The notes under the pieces are model-generated. The model searched no databases. It had not been told where the DNA came from and was given only the letters and a program-made list of their open reading frames with translations. This document shows positions 11,321-23,097 of a stretch of 64,000 nucleotides of DNA, one piece after another (the first letter of the stretch is position 1; every line of letters begins with the position of its first letter). The stretch comes from Wolfiporia cocos (lineage: Eukaryota; Basidiomycota; Agaricomycetes; Polyporales; Phaeolaceae). The position numbers and the translations under genes were made by a program. Location of the stretch: contig JACCLO010000001.1 in NCBI GenBank assembly GCA_029448655.1, positions 744,001 through 808,000 on the forward strand. Direction: 5' to 3'.

Positions 11321-12482
11321 TGCTGCTGTGCCTGTTGCAACCTCAGTTATTCGCTTTTACACTCCCTGTGACTTATACAATCTGCAACCATGACCCTCCT
11401 CCTGGTCCTCATGACCTGTACCCACAACCTCCACAATCTTCATAACTTCTGTGGCTTTTTTAGCCTCTGTGATTTCCATGGCTCGATTGGCACTACCGTG
11501 CCTGCTGTGACCACAGTAATTTAATTTTTACTATATCTGCAACCTCTGCAACCTGTGTGGCTTCCATAACAGCTATAATGCTCTGCATATATCACATATA
11601 TCATATACAGATTTTACACAAACAACAGAGTTCATGCACGATCAAAGTCAGCAAGTGCCGTAATGAGGGTTGAGTTGTGAGGGTCGCGGAGATTGCAAAG
11701 GTCACAAGAGCTGCAAGAGTTACATGAGTGCCAACGGTGACAGTCATAGGCCACAGGAGCTGCAGTGGGTCATGGTTGCAGGTCACTGAAACTTGGGGGG
11801 CTGCAGTGAAAGGTTATGGAAGTTATCACAGACCACATACTGTGCGACTGGCGTAGCCGGGAAACCCCAAGACCAGCCTACAAGGCTGTTCAGCCCTGGC
11901 TGTAGTGTCTACTAGAGGTGGCACACTCAGAGGCAGAGAGTATCGGAGTAAGGGGGTATCCAGCCCCAACGATGAGAATAACAAGGATGAGGAGTAAGCC
12001 TCATCCTTGGGTCGTAATATACAGGCATTGTCAATGATCGTGCTACGCTTGCCCTAAAGTACGCAGCCTGAGTGTAAACTAAGAATGTGATGTAACTACG
12101 TAATGTCACCTGTAACTACAGTGACCGTCAGGAGATGCGCCCCTAATCTAATCTACTACGTTATCTACCGTAGTTCACGTGACCCAGGGCACATCCACTA
12201 GACAAAAGATCAGTCTGTGACACATGGATGACAAGTCACAACAACTTGGTGTAGGTGATTTATATTCACGACTCAAATATGACAAATGGGTATATGACCC
12301 ATAACAACTTCTGTGCTAGTGTACATCTATATATACTATGGTGTCTGAGGCTTATACCTCAAACTTACTAATATTGATAATGGGGTGTGTTCCCCTTACT
12401 TGTCATCTCATGTGTGCTAGACTGGTGCATACAGCTACACTGTCTCAGCCCACTCCCTAGAGCGGTATCATAGGGGACTTAG
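11320..12482. repeat. Degraded repeat DNA with a reverse family D LTR copy
   Basis: Bases 11830-12060 match the family D LTR core in reverse (GGAGTAAGCCTCATCC, then CGTAATATACAGGCAT). Bases about 12100-12480 hold a forward diverged D copy with the TATATATACTATG..GAGGCTTATACCTC block. No gene is visible. Confidence 0.5.
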
Positions 12483-12804
12483 TGTCACAGTTTTACACTG
12501 TGGCATTATTTCTCTATTTTTATAGGATTTATCCTGCAACTCTATGCCCTCGCATGGACCCATCACTCTTCCTACTACAGGGATGCCTAGAAGTGGTCAC
12601 ATGATGGAAAGGTCATCACTACTGTCTTGGTCACATGAAGTTACAGCTTACCTACAACATATGACACTGGTGCCATTATTGTTGCCACATGTATATAAAC
12701 CATACAACGTTATGAGGTTACCCTCATAACTAGTATTCTTGACAATGGGCTAAGGCCCCTTTATGTCATGCTCCCTGTATGCTGCCTGCCTTTTCCTCTA
12801 TGTG

Positions 12805-13506
12805 TGTTACGGGTCGAATACCCGTTCGTATATTCGAGTCGCGAATATAGATCGTTCTTCTGCACGTAGGCTTGTTGCCGTATGCAAGGCAAATACTCCT
12901 TAGATGCCTTCAAGTCCTAGGTGAAGTTCCTAGGAGATCGTATAATATCCAATACGCGTTAGAGGATATAATCTGTTCAGGTGCGAGTCGAAATAGAATA
13001 TAAGACTTGCCTAAGTCCGAGAAGTCAATGTGCACTTCGAGGACTTAGTCGTTCGGTTGCTCGAGCGAGAAATACTGAGCGTAGTTTCCTACGTTTGAGA
13101 ACGAGTATAAGACTTCTTGTTTGTACAACAAGGTCGAGCTGAAGAGCCTCGACGGTAAGTACATGAGTTTTTATACTACGCTAGGTTTCAGGGGTCAAGT
13201 CTGTCCCAGATGCCACCGATACTATCTACGCTATAGTCCCAAACGTTTGATAAGTATGGAGTGATATATCTGAGACGATAGATAGGAATGATGACGGTTG
13301 AACGCCATCTGTCAACTAATAAACGATGAACATGAAACGGTGGCAGAGTTGGATCTGCCAAAGATGAAACGCGCCCTAGTACAACTGGGGATGCGCCCAG
13401 TAGAGCCACGAGTAGCCAGGGGAGTTGGTTGCGCAACAAGTCCCTGTACCGTATTTGCCCAGTGGTGAGTTCTGCCAATATTCGAAAAATCAAAACAACC
13501 GTAACA
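12805..13506 (+). repeat. Solo LTR, family B (702 bp)
   Basis: TGTTACGG..CCGTAACA, flanked by ATGTG at 12800-12804 and 13507-13511. It landed within the first bases of the C LTR. It is about as similar to 8438-9146 as expected for recent members of one family. Confidence 0.9.
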
Positions 13507-13921
13507 ATGTGTCACATGCCAATTTCAAAGCCTCTAGACATAGCACCCAGCCTATGCCAAACCAGATCCAGATAGTGTCAGAGCACCTCCGAGAAGCACC
13601 CCTGAGGTTGGAACGCAATGCCTCAGCTAGACTCAAGCCCTACATATGAACCATCTCAGGCACTAGCCACCAGCATCACCAACCATGCCTAGAACCTTAG
13701 TCCCAGACCACCAGTCCATCCATCCAGTCCAAAGCCCAGTCACAAAGCCACACAAGTACAGTAGAGCATGGTGAACCAGGTGGTGCCCCTAACCCAGCCA
13801 ATCATGTGCTGCCAGGACATACCAAACAGTCACCAGCTCACCCCATTCCAACTCGCCACACCATAGCAGGACTGCTTGAGACTCCCGGCTAGGACCAGCA
13901 TACTATGTCCACCCAACCAAC

Positions 13922-14526
13922 TGTCACAAGAAATCCCGGAATAAAGGGGTTCTCTAATGATTTATTCACCCTTATTCCACAGATATTCGCTACAATATTA
14001 CTTAGCCGCTCTAGTGGAACCGCACGTGTGTAGGTAGATAATTCCTTCACTATCTTATCTCTACAGGTCACGTGACGTTGGGAGTAGTCACAGCGTAACG
14101 TAGTTATGGGTTACGGTCACAGCGCACGCACAGACCACGCCATTAGGGCAGGTCTTGTGCGGCGGTAGTTACTGATGCTCATGTATATATACTACGACGT
14201 TCTGAGGCTTACACCTCAGAACTATTCTTCTCGGCCTTGGGGCAAGTCCCCTGGGAACCTTCTCCTCTCTGGTGTGTGCCTGCCTTAGCGTCGACACACA
14301 CACACTCTCTCTTTGACTGCTAGCCTGGGTGCCTAAGGAGCGGCCAGTCCTCCTCATCCGCCAGCGGTTCGGTGCGTCCCGACCAGCCCCTGAAATACAA
14401 GGGAAGGGCAACGGCAGTTCGTCCACAAGAGACGTCCTGTTCTCCTTGGAGGATAGGGATAGGAGGGATATAGGGAGGGTTTCCCCGCTTTGCGGGTAGT
14501 CACGTAACCAGTGGGTTTCCGTGTCA
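13922..14526 (+). repeat. Solo LTR, family D (605 bp)
   Basis: It starts TGTCACAAGAAATCC and ends TTTCCGTGTCA, flanked by CCAAC at 13917-13921 and 14527-14531. It carries the family core TATATATACTACGACG, then GAGGCTTACACCTC, near 14190-14217. It is inserted in the middle of the C LTR. Confidence 0.88.
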
Positions 14527-15369
14527 CCAACCAGCTCCAACACCTCCCGTCTCCACAAACATTACTGGCCACATGGTCCTTACCAACCATGGACTACGTG
14601 CCATTACTGGCATGGACTATGTATGATACGTACTATAGCCTATGGAGGCTCTAAACCCACAGCATGCCCTATTCTATGAGGAACACCGACCACGGGCAGT
14701 AACCACAATGTCACCGATCACAGCCAATCACACTCAATTGCCATATGTCACCCAAGGCCATTACCAGCCAGTATCCAATCACTAGTTCCATCACCAATCA
14801 TGGATCGCTAACCCCATCATGACCGACATTGGTCCTGATCACACTAGAACCCCGATCGATGGACCTTATGACCTGCCATTACTAGTTGAACCCCTGATCA
14901 ACAAGAACCATTAATCAAGCTGGTAAACCACTACGATCCAGGCAGTACCTGCTACATTGCCATGGACATCTTGCATAGCCTGCACTCCGATGCCATTACC
15001 GGCCATGTAGCATAAACCAGTCATATACCAGCACCGACAGCCTTACAGCCCATGCACCATAACATGTACAAATAGTGTAATATATATAATGGGCCAACAG
15101 TCAAGGTAACACCTCAGATTTGTCTTGGCCATTTATGCCTGACGATGCCCTGGACCAGGAAGGCACCTTTGTGCGAACCCCCTTCCCCTGGGCATGTGTC
15201 TCAGGTTGTAGCGTGTGTCACTATGACTTGCTAGTCTGGTGGTTCCCCAGTAGCCTGGTAGTACAGTATGTCATACTGTGTCACTTACTATGTCTGACAA
15301 GTTTGTGTCAGAGACTTAGTGTTTAACTGCCCCACAGTGCGCTGTATCCTAGGTACCCCTGTTCAACTG

Positions 15370-16441
15370 TGTCACACGCCAATTTCAAGCATTTAGGCAT
15401 AGTACCTTTTCCAAATATCAAGAGCACCCCTGAGGCTGGAAACCCAATGCCTCAGCTAGATCCAAGTCCTACATATGAACCACCATGGGCACTAGCTAAC
15501 AGCATCACCAGCCACACCTAAGAACCCTAGTCCCAGACCACACATCCAGTCCAGTAATAGCAGTCACATGACCCAGACCAAGTACGATGAGCCCAGTAGC
15601 ACCTAACCAAACCAACTCCCTGCTACCTGGACCATACCTCATCAGGTCATGACCATACAGACTCACGGCTAGGACCACATCCACCCAACCAACCGAACCC
15701 TACACCTCCCATCTCCATGAACTATCTCCATGAACTACAGCCAGTACCGGCTACACAGTCATTACTGACCACGGACCCATGCCATTACTGGCACAGACTA
15801 TGTACTATATGGACAATGGCCTACGGGAGGCCTAAAACCCCTTAGCACTATGCTATGGCCCACAGAAGGCCCTAAACTCCAGGGATATGCCCTGTACGAC
15901 TGAGAACCCTAGCAGTCACAGGAAATGCCCCACCAATCGCAGCCAATCATGCTCAATCATGCACAGCCCATACTGGCCAGTCCATGATCTCGGTAGATGC
16001 CACTCCTCAGTACCAGCATGCGGGAACCTGGACCGCCACGTGCCACTCCTCAGTACCAGTACTTGGGAACCTGGACCACAGATGCCCTGATCATGGACTT
16101 AGAACCCCACCATTACTGGCGAACCCCCAATCGATGAGAACCACCGACTCGGGTCTGATCCGCTACACCGCTATGGACATCACTGCTCCGATGCCATTAC
16201 TGGCTTAGTCACTCCGCACCTACAGGCAACGTAGCTTAGACCCAATCCCGTGCCAGCACCCTTACAGGCAGTGCCTAACATGTACAAACAGTAGTAGAGC
16301 TATATAATAGCCAGACAGTCTTGAGCGAACCTCAGACTCGTCTTGGCCTTTTGTGCCTAGAGTTCTCCTGGACCAGGAAGGCGCCTTTGAGCGAGCCCCC
16401 TTCCCCCAGTCAGTCGAGGGCTTTAGGTTATGCTTGTGTCA
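15370..16441 (+). repeat. Solo LTR, family C (1072 bp), uninterrupted
   Basis: TGTCACACGCC..GCTTGTGTCA, flanked by AACTG at 15365-15369 and 16442-16446. This is the reference copy that lets the two broken C copies (7922-9229 and 12803-15220) be recognised. It contains a short tandem duplication of TCCTCAGTACCAG..GGGAACCTGGACC near 16008-16077. Confidence 0.9.
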
Positions 16442-16842
16442 AACTGGGGCACCATTTCCTGTCCATCAACCCTATGCCCAGTATTCCATTCGTATCAGGA
16501 CTATTAGTGACCTTCTGTGCTCAACCACAGGTCTTCTCATGTTTAAGTCATTGTTGTGCCCAACCGCAACATTTGTATTAGTCATAGTAGTGTACTAGTC
16601 TTGTAGCAGTACCAAGGACACTATGACCCCAGTTAACCACAAATTAGTATATACATAAACCGATGTATTTCCTGGCTGGGTTCTTCAGCTCAACCTGGTT
16701 GTATAAACAAGGATCTTATACCTGTTACTTGGGTGACCAAGCTCAGCTGGTATATTGAGGCTCTGACACTCCGGTACCAATCCTGGAGTCAACAAGCAGT
16801 GTGCTGCTTGATAGCTAAGTAACTTGCTCAAGTCACCATAGC

Positions 16843-17550
16843 TCAACAGATATTTGATACATAACAATTCTCAAATCTGTTGCTGAGGAGAGAGTCTACA
16901 AAGTTGTCACAGACCCTCTGAAAGTTGTAGAGTAGGTCATAGACATTAAATGCCATCTGATGGTCTAGGAGGTCCTGGTGTTTCTGCATAAGGTGGAACA
17001 CCGGTTGGATCACATTAAACGTCTCTAGTAGGATATTGAGGAGTTTAGTCCCCAAGTCGAAATTCTTCTCAGTGCAGATGATGTGATGGAGGGGAATGCT
17101 GGCAGGGATGTTGTTTTGACAACATCCAACCCATTTGTCTGGTTTCAAAAGGCTTTTGGCGATTTCTTGTGTGTGTTCTTCGGATTTACCGAAGTGAGGG
17201 AGGTGGGGGAGGTCTGCCAGGGGTTCGGGTTGTCTGGTTTCACAGGCAACTTCTCCAGTGGCTCTCTCAGCTTCTACTTCTAAGTGTTGCTGGCAGGCAC
17301 ACTCAGCAAGCAAAAGCTCTGATTTCAACCAGAGCACCCTGTTCTCTGCCTCACATTCAGTGAGTATGGCTTTATAGAGCTCCAATGACTGGGTTGGAGC
17401 ATGGTATGGGTGTAAGTTGGGGAGCTGATGGGGGTCCCTGTGTGTGGGCTTGTGGATGAGCTATTTGATCTTGTGTTCACTCTTGGACAGTATGTCCCAG
17501 AGCTCAGGCTTTCCAGTGGCTGCATTGCATACAACCAACTTGTTTGGCAT
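16843..17550 (-). pseudogene. Degenerate transposase-tail-like ORF
   Basis: A minus-strand frame opens with ATG at 17550, meets one stop at 17461-17463, and continues in the same frame for about 200 codons to 16843. The first part (LVVCNAATGKPELWDIL) and the Glu/Leu-rich helix that follows (ENRVLWLKSELLLAEC) remind me of the C-terminal tail of basidiomycete pogo/CENP-B-type DDE transposases. No catalytic DDE core is visible. The rest, with many Asn and Leu, I do not recognise. It could equally be an unrelated hypothetical protein. It sits among LTR debris, consistent with a transposon remnant. Confidence 0.35.
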
Positions 17551-18457
17551 TGTTTGTGGAATTTGAGTGGGCCTGCAGCAAGGTGGCTCATGAGGGTATG
17601 GGTGGACTTTTCCTGGTGGTTGGCTGGCATTGTGTCAGATTGTCGCCTAGATGTTGGGTTCCGGTTGAGATGTAGAATTGATTATTGCGAAGCTGAGTAG
17701 CAGTTCCTGTAATGGACTGGTATATATACATTTGTGAGTGTGACGATCTGAATATGTGAAGTACTGGGTATTGGGTTTTGTGGTTATAGGGTTGTGAACA
17801 GAAGTGTAGTAGTTATAGGGTTCTAGGAAGATATGTGAAGAGTACTATAGTATGTGGTTGAGGGCTTTACAGGGTCGAAGGTATGCTTACATATAAAAGC
17901 CTTCCGGGGTCTTCTGGGTACACGCATATTCATCAGCTTATTGGATCCTTGGCTTCTAGTTCAAAAACGAAATAGACTTGATTCCTGACACATTGCTACT
18001 AGACTACATCAGAATCGGATTATCTAGAAATAAAAAGATCCGGAATTGAGGCTGTCTTGAAGTTGATTTTAAAAGTCAGTGTGTTGATGACAACTGGCAT
18101 CTCTCTTACACACAGCCAGTGGGTGGATACAACACTATGGCAGATATACACTGTGTGGTAATATCATTTCGAGTATTATACTCATGGTGATCAACCACAG
18201 CTCAGGGGTGAGGACACCACGAGTATGCACATCTGTCCCTATTGTTTTCAGGGATGTCCCAGGAGACATCACAAAGACATCAACCCCTTATCATGGACAC
18301 AACATTTTTCATGGGCCCGGCCCCCCCCACTGAGTAGAGCTGAGTCCTTACACCTGGACCATAAGCATCATACTTTGTCAATAACATGCCAGTCTGGTTA
18401 CAACCCATGGGTTGGCAGTGGTCAAGGATGTTTTGATAACAACTCACCCTTTGCAGG
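17551..18457. other. No recognisable gene
   Basis: AT-richer intergenic or repeat DNA with only short frames. A poly-C run lies at about 18321. I see no LTR boundary or known motif. Confidence 0.5.
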
Positions 18458-18985
18458 TGTTATGGGTCATATATCTGTTCACTATATTTGAATTTGCAAA
18501 TATAGATCTCCTGCACCAAGTCTGATCGACTTGTTGTTCATGCAAGATTCTTCAGCACCAAGTTGGAAGACTTGTTGTTTGTGCAATATCCAGTACTCAT
18601 TAAAGGATATAATCAATTTGGTGTGCAAGTCAGAAGATAACTTGCCTAAGTCTGAGAAGTCAGATGTGTTACCGATATTTTATTTTCTTGACACTCACAG
18701 AACTCACCATTGGATGGATATGATACAGGGACTTGTTGTGCAACCAACATCCCTGGGGATTCGTGATCTCATTTGGTTCAACCCCAATTGTACTAGCTTA
18801 TTATCATTATTTTGGGACTGACAGATCCAACTCTGTCATCATTTCATATCTTTTTCTTGATTGACTGGTGGTGTCCAACCACCAGGCCCCTATCATTATG
18901 ATCTATCATTACAGATATACCACTGCATATTTATCATACATTTCAGACTAGGTCATATGTGATAGCAGTGGCATCTGGGATGCAT
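18458..18985. repeat. Rearranged family B LTR, second half inverted
   Basis: The 5' piece (18458 to about 18670) runs forward from TGTTATGGGTC and includes the TTGCCTAAGTCTGAGAAGTC block. The following piece (about 18690-18985) is the reverse complement of the 3' half of the LTR. For example 18730-18790 mirrors 19585-19650, and 18940-18985 mirrors 19385-19430. The middle of the LTR is missing. It is more diverged than the three intact B copies. Confidence 0.7.
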
Positions 18986-19017
18986 AGGACCCTAAATACT
19001 CAGCATAGTATATAAAC

Positions 19018-19708
19018 TGTTATGGGTCGAATACCCGTTCGTATATTCAAGTCACGAATATAGATCGTTCTTCTGCACGTAGTCCTGTGGACGAGTGCAA
19101 GGCAAATACTCATTAGATGCCTTCGGGCCCTAGGTGAAGTTCCTAGGGGATCATTCAACATCCAATACACATTAGAGGATATAATTTGTTCAAGTCACAA
19201 GTCTAATAGAATATAAGACTTGCCTAAGTCCGAGAAGTCAATGTGCACTTCATTGTTCAAGGCTCGAGAGTAATACTTGAGCATAGTTTCCTACATTTGA
19301 GAACGAGTATAAGACTTCTTGTTTGTACAACAAGGTCAAGCTGAAGAGCCTTGACAGTGAATACATGAGCTTATATACTACATTGGGTTTTAGGGGTCAG
19401 GTCTGTCCCAGATGTCACCAATACTATCTACACTATAGTATGAAATGTTTGATAAGTATGTAGTGATATATCCGAGATGATAGATAGGAATGATGATGGC
19501 AGTTGAACACCATCTATCAGCTAATAAATGATGAAGGTAAAACGGGGGCAGAGTTGGATCTGCCAAAGTCGAAACACGCCCTATATGCTAGTACAACTGG
19601 GGATACACCCAGTAGAATCACGAATAGCCAGGGGGTTGGTTGCACAACAAGTCCCTGTATCATATTTGCCCAATGGTGAGTTCTGCCAGCATTCGAAAAA
19701 TCGTAACA
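19018..19708 (+). repeat. Solo LTR, family B (691 bp)
   Basis: TGTTATGG..TCGTAACA, flanked by TAAAC at 19013-19017 and 19709-19713. Divergence from the other B LTRs includes many C-to-T changes (for example TTCAAGTCACGAA against TTCGAGTCGCGAA). Confidence 0.88.
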
Positions 19709-19879
19709 TAAACTCATGTAACTATGGTCAAGGCTCTTCAGCTCAACCTTGTTGTCAATGACAAGAGTCTTATACTCATTCTCAAGTGAAGGAAACTTCA
19801 CTCAGTATTATTTGCAAGCTCAGAAGACTAAGTCCTCAAAGTGCACACTTGACTTCTTGGTGTCACAATATCTGTGACC

Positions 19880-20330
19880 CACCCTTGACCTAATGTCCTG
19901 CTACATCTTGAGCCATGGAAGAAAACCATGTGGTTCTTGCATGGCAACTGTGCATTCATTGGCCTGTAGGGTCTGCCACCGTCCCCATGCCATTTCCCAT
20001 GCATGGTGCCTACAACACGTGTGGCATTCAAATCCCTTTGGCTGCATCTTCCCTGTGCTGTGCCACAGGATTTTGTAGCTGTTTTAATGTAGATAGCCTG
20101 TACTGTAGATACCCACAAAATTCAGGAGTTTTCTGAGGCACCACATTTGTGGACACAATATTACAAGCAAAGTGACAATGACACCGAGCATCAGCAAGGT
20201 GGAGGAAATGACTGAGCAGGCAGAGAACAAAGGACAGGTGCAGCAGGGTGATCACACACCCTGGAGGTTGGGTGGACTCACAATGTCTCCATTCAATGTG
20301 TTTTTCCCTTATTCTATTAGTTATCAGGCC
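19880..20330. repeat. Dispersed repeat shared with 39925-40260
   Basis: The segments CCTGTACTGTAGATACCC..AAATTCAGGA and ATTACAAGCAAAGTGACAATG..ACCGAGCATCAGCAAGGTGGAGGA recur with the same order and spacing at 39999-40130. The second block is open in one frame (PSIS.VEE) in both copies but ends quickly. I cannot name the family. Confidence 0.55.
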
Positions 20331-20825
20331 TCCTTGTATACTGTAGAGTAAAACCAGAACTTATAGGGCTCTTGAGTGACGAGAGCTGACCACTGTAAGC
20401 TACTTCTAAGCAATGACAAAACACAAATGGATGAGCACCAATCAGGAACATAAGTACTCATCATAACGTGTAAAGTTGGTGGAAAACACGGAATAGGAAA
20501 GTAGAAAGATTACATAACCAGGGTAGCACGCGACAGTAAGATAGCAGTCAGGCACCTTTATGTAATATGATCACAGGATACTTTCCCACAGCCAAATCTT
20601 AAGACCGGTTCATGGACAAGTGTGGCATCAGGCATGGTTGATGGTATAAATGAGTTTTTATGCATTCTATGGCTTCTGGCTACTATAACTACTCCAAAAC
20701 TCTGCTTTGAGGTCTCATGCTATGGATGTAGGTAAGGTGCAATGCCCATGATACTCCCAATTGGCCCACAAGGCTTCTGCACTGTATAAACCCTGTGGAT
20801 GTGCAGAGATAAAATGGGCAGAGCA

Positions 20826-21199
20826 TGTCACAAGCCGATTTCTTTCGCCTAGCCAGTGACTAGAAGCCTGAACCCTTATCTTATCTAAGCGCGCACCTAA
20901 GCAGTCACGTGCAAGACCCCGAACACCCTATCACGTGTTACCAGCCCCCCGGACACTCTGTGCCGTGTACCTACACCCATTATAGGGTTTACCATAGTAT
21001 CGGACTCTCAGCTTACATAATAACTGTACAGTAGCCAAACAGTGTACAAACAGTAGAATAGCATATATACTGGCCAACGAGCAGGGTAGCACCCCAGACT
21101 CGTCTTGGCCTTATACGCCTTGAGTAGCCTCAGACTAGGATTGCGCTGAAACGCGAGTAACAATCCCCTGAGTAGTTGCTTGAAGTGTTGCTTGTGTCA
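20826..21199 (+). repeat. Element F 5' LTR (374 bp)
   Basis: TGTCACAAGCC..GCTTGTGTCA. It is followed at 21200 by TAAGACGAGTCTCC, the presumed primer-binding region, and then a hairpin (TGTGTAG at 21218-21224 with CTACACA at 21234-21240). Confidence 0.93.
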
Positions 21200-22006
21200 T
21201 AAGACGAGTCTCCACCCTGTGTAGCAGTTTACCCTACACAACCCCGGCGCACTAGGGGCAAAGTGCACCTTTCTTTCGCTCTTGTTGAACTTCGGTTCTC
21301 CGAGCACGTGATCGGTCTTCATACCCGCCACATCCCAGGGTTAAGGGATTAGAGTTCTGGGGGAATCTTGCGAACAGCGTGTAGGGGACCTCTCCTACCA
21401 CTGCTTCTAAGCTACTGGACCAACACCGTGCAACGCGGTTGTAAAGGTCTTGGGTTACAATCCCACCACAGTAACTGTGCACCCGACGCGTAATAGTCAA
21501 AGGCGTTAAGGGGCCCTGTGGCAGTGTACAGAGGCACTGGTCGTCTATTTACGGGCCTTACTGCCCCGACGATACGCGCATTACCGCGCCCCCGTTACTA
21601 TACAACCCAGCGCGTAACCCGCGGCTGAAGAGGCAGGAAATCGCCTAGTACTGTACCGGCACTTGCCGCCATACGGTAGAACTTTTACACGCCCCACCAC
21701 ATAGGCGGATAGTTCCCGTGCCCCTGCTATCCCAAATTAGCTTCGGGGCTGGACGAGGTTTCGGAGGCTGCGTTTTCTTGCCGGCTTTGGGAAGAAAACC
21801 CCTTAGCGTTTCTTGGCACATCTCCGACAAGAGGTGGACGCAGTTTGTAGTGGACAGAGACTTTCTAGTTACCACCCCGATAGCTCTTCGGAGGCGCCAC
21901 AGTGGGCAGGTAGCGGTCTCAGTCGCGACTACATTTTTTACATACGATAAACTTCACATACATACGCGATGTCCGGCCAACAAACTCCGGCATTTTCACA
22001 ACACAC
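21200..22006 (+). other. Element F 5' leader up to the nested E LTR
   Basis: 807 bp between the F 5' LTR and the nested solo LTR. It is mostly untranslated leader. An ATG at 21969 opens a short frame that runs to the insertion point and has the same phase (modulo 3) as the gag frame. Because the insertion junction is ambiguous, I cannot prove that this is the original gag start. Confidence 0.5.
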
Positions 22007-23097
22007 TGACACAGTATGCCTGTGGGACTCACCAAGTGCCTATATGCTTGAGATAAGGCGACTTAGAGGGATAGACAATACCAGCGCAGCAGGATGTGAG
22101 AGGTTATTCTACGGCGCAAGCCGAGAGAATAATAGAACTAAGGTTAAAGGGCGTCAAGCCCCTACTTATATACATGTTTATGCGGATGGCGCGTGCTACT
22201 AGCTAGTACTACCATTCCGGGTTATGTGGCTTTGCCAAGAGGCGAAGCGCTATCTTATCTGATGTTTATGGACTCTATCTACAATGGCCGTGATGGGCCC
22301 TAATGGCCGCACCAATCGTAGGAGAGGGATTTGTGTATATTATCATATGAACGCGGGCGCAGCCCGGGTATATGGGAAGCCGGTTGCCGGATACCGTGAG
22401 GTATAATGGCGATTGGCCGGTCTTCGTGTGATGACCAAGGCGAGGCGCCGAGGTCGTTATGCCATTGGACGGGAAGTACCGTGGCATGTGTTACAGCCCG
22501 GACCAGAGGTTTACCGGGGCATGTATTGGACTTAGCCGTGAAGCGAGGTCCGGTGTTTGGGCAACGCCGTGATGGCAGAAGCCCGGGACTTGGAGAACAC
22601 CGAGTCCGTGGGAGGCCGAGAAGGCCGTGACCTATAGCGATATAGCCTTGATGCTATTATAGTGCTGTATGGTCGTGTTGCCATTATTATGCGAAGGCGT
22701 GGCGCGCCTGAGGTGCCATTGTGATCAAGGATCTTATGGCGGTGGGAAGCCGGGAAGGCCGACCCAATAGTACAAGGCCGCGAGGCACTGTTTGTACTTG
22801 TGGACATTATTATGCGAGCGTGCCGCGCTCGGCCTATCATTATGATCTAGGATCTATGACGTGGCTTGGTCTTGCTCTGTCAGGCGAGACCGTATGACGT
22901 ATCTATACTATGCTATTGGACCGGAAGGTGCCGTAGCGTTATGTAAGCTGGTCATGTGGTTGACGAGCCCCGTTAAGAGCTTGTCGTGGTGGCAATGGGA
23001 GTTAACCCGTAGATAACTTGTAGGTAGACGTATAAATCCCGGGTAAATTGCTATAATCGTAGGAAAAATGCTGTAAGCCCCAGATAAATCTGTGACA
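22007..23097 (+). repeat. Solo LTR of element E inside element F
   Basis: TGACACAG..TCTGTGACA, homologous over its length to 6826-7921. Both flanks are ACAC-rich (22001-22006 and 23096-23100), so the exact 5-bp duplication is ambiguous, though CACAC fits. It sits just upstream of, or within, the gag start of F, and so is younger than F. Confidence 0.85.

Larger units (their letters stand above)
12803..15220 (+). repeat. Solo LTR, family C, interrupted twice
   Basis: Target duplication CTATG lies at 12798-12802 and 15221-15225. Family C sequence occupies 13510-13921 and 14532-15220 plus the first bases at 12803. Removing the nested B LTR (12805-13506) and D LTR (13922-14526) leaves about 1.1 kb, the same as the uninterrupted copy at 15370-16441. 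It ends GCGTGTGTCA. Confidence 0.85.
12483..15310 (+). repeat. Diverged family D LTR hosting a nest of younger LTRs
   Basis: It starts TGTCACAG at 12483, breaks at about 12798 and resumes at 15226 to end CAAGTTTGTGTCA at 15310. The gap is exactly the C LTR 12803-15220 with its CTATG duplication. The 5' half carries the ATGAGGTTACCCTCAT block and GACAATGGGCTAAGGCCCC typical of D. The outermost target duplication is not clean. Confidence 0.55.

Noticed and set aside
10476..11445. Several 160-257 codon frames rich in Val-Glu, Thr-Ser or Leu-Cys-Asn
   Set aside because: They are translations of a stop-free short tandem repeat, open on both strands at once.
21410..21480. Possible tRNA-like fold around GGGTTACAATCCCA in the leader of element F
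   Set aside because: The anticodon loop has G at the invariant U33 position and the acceptor and D arms do not pair well, so I do not call a tRNA.
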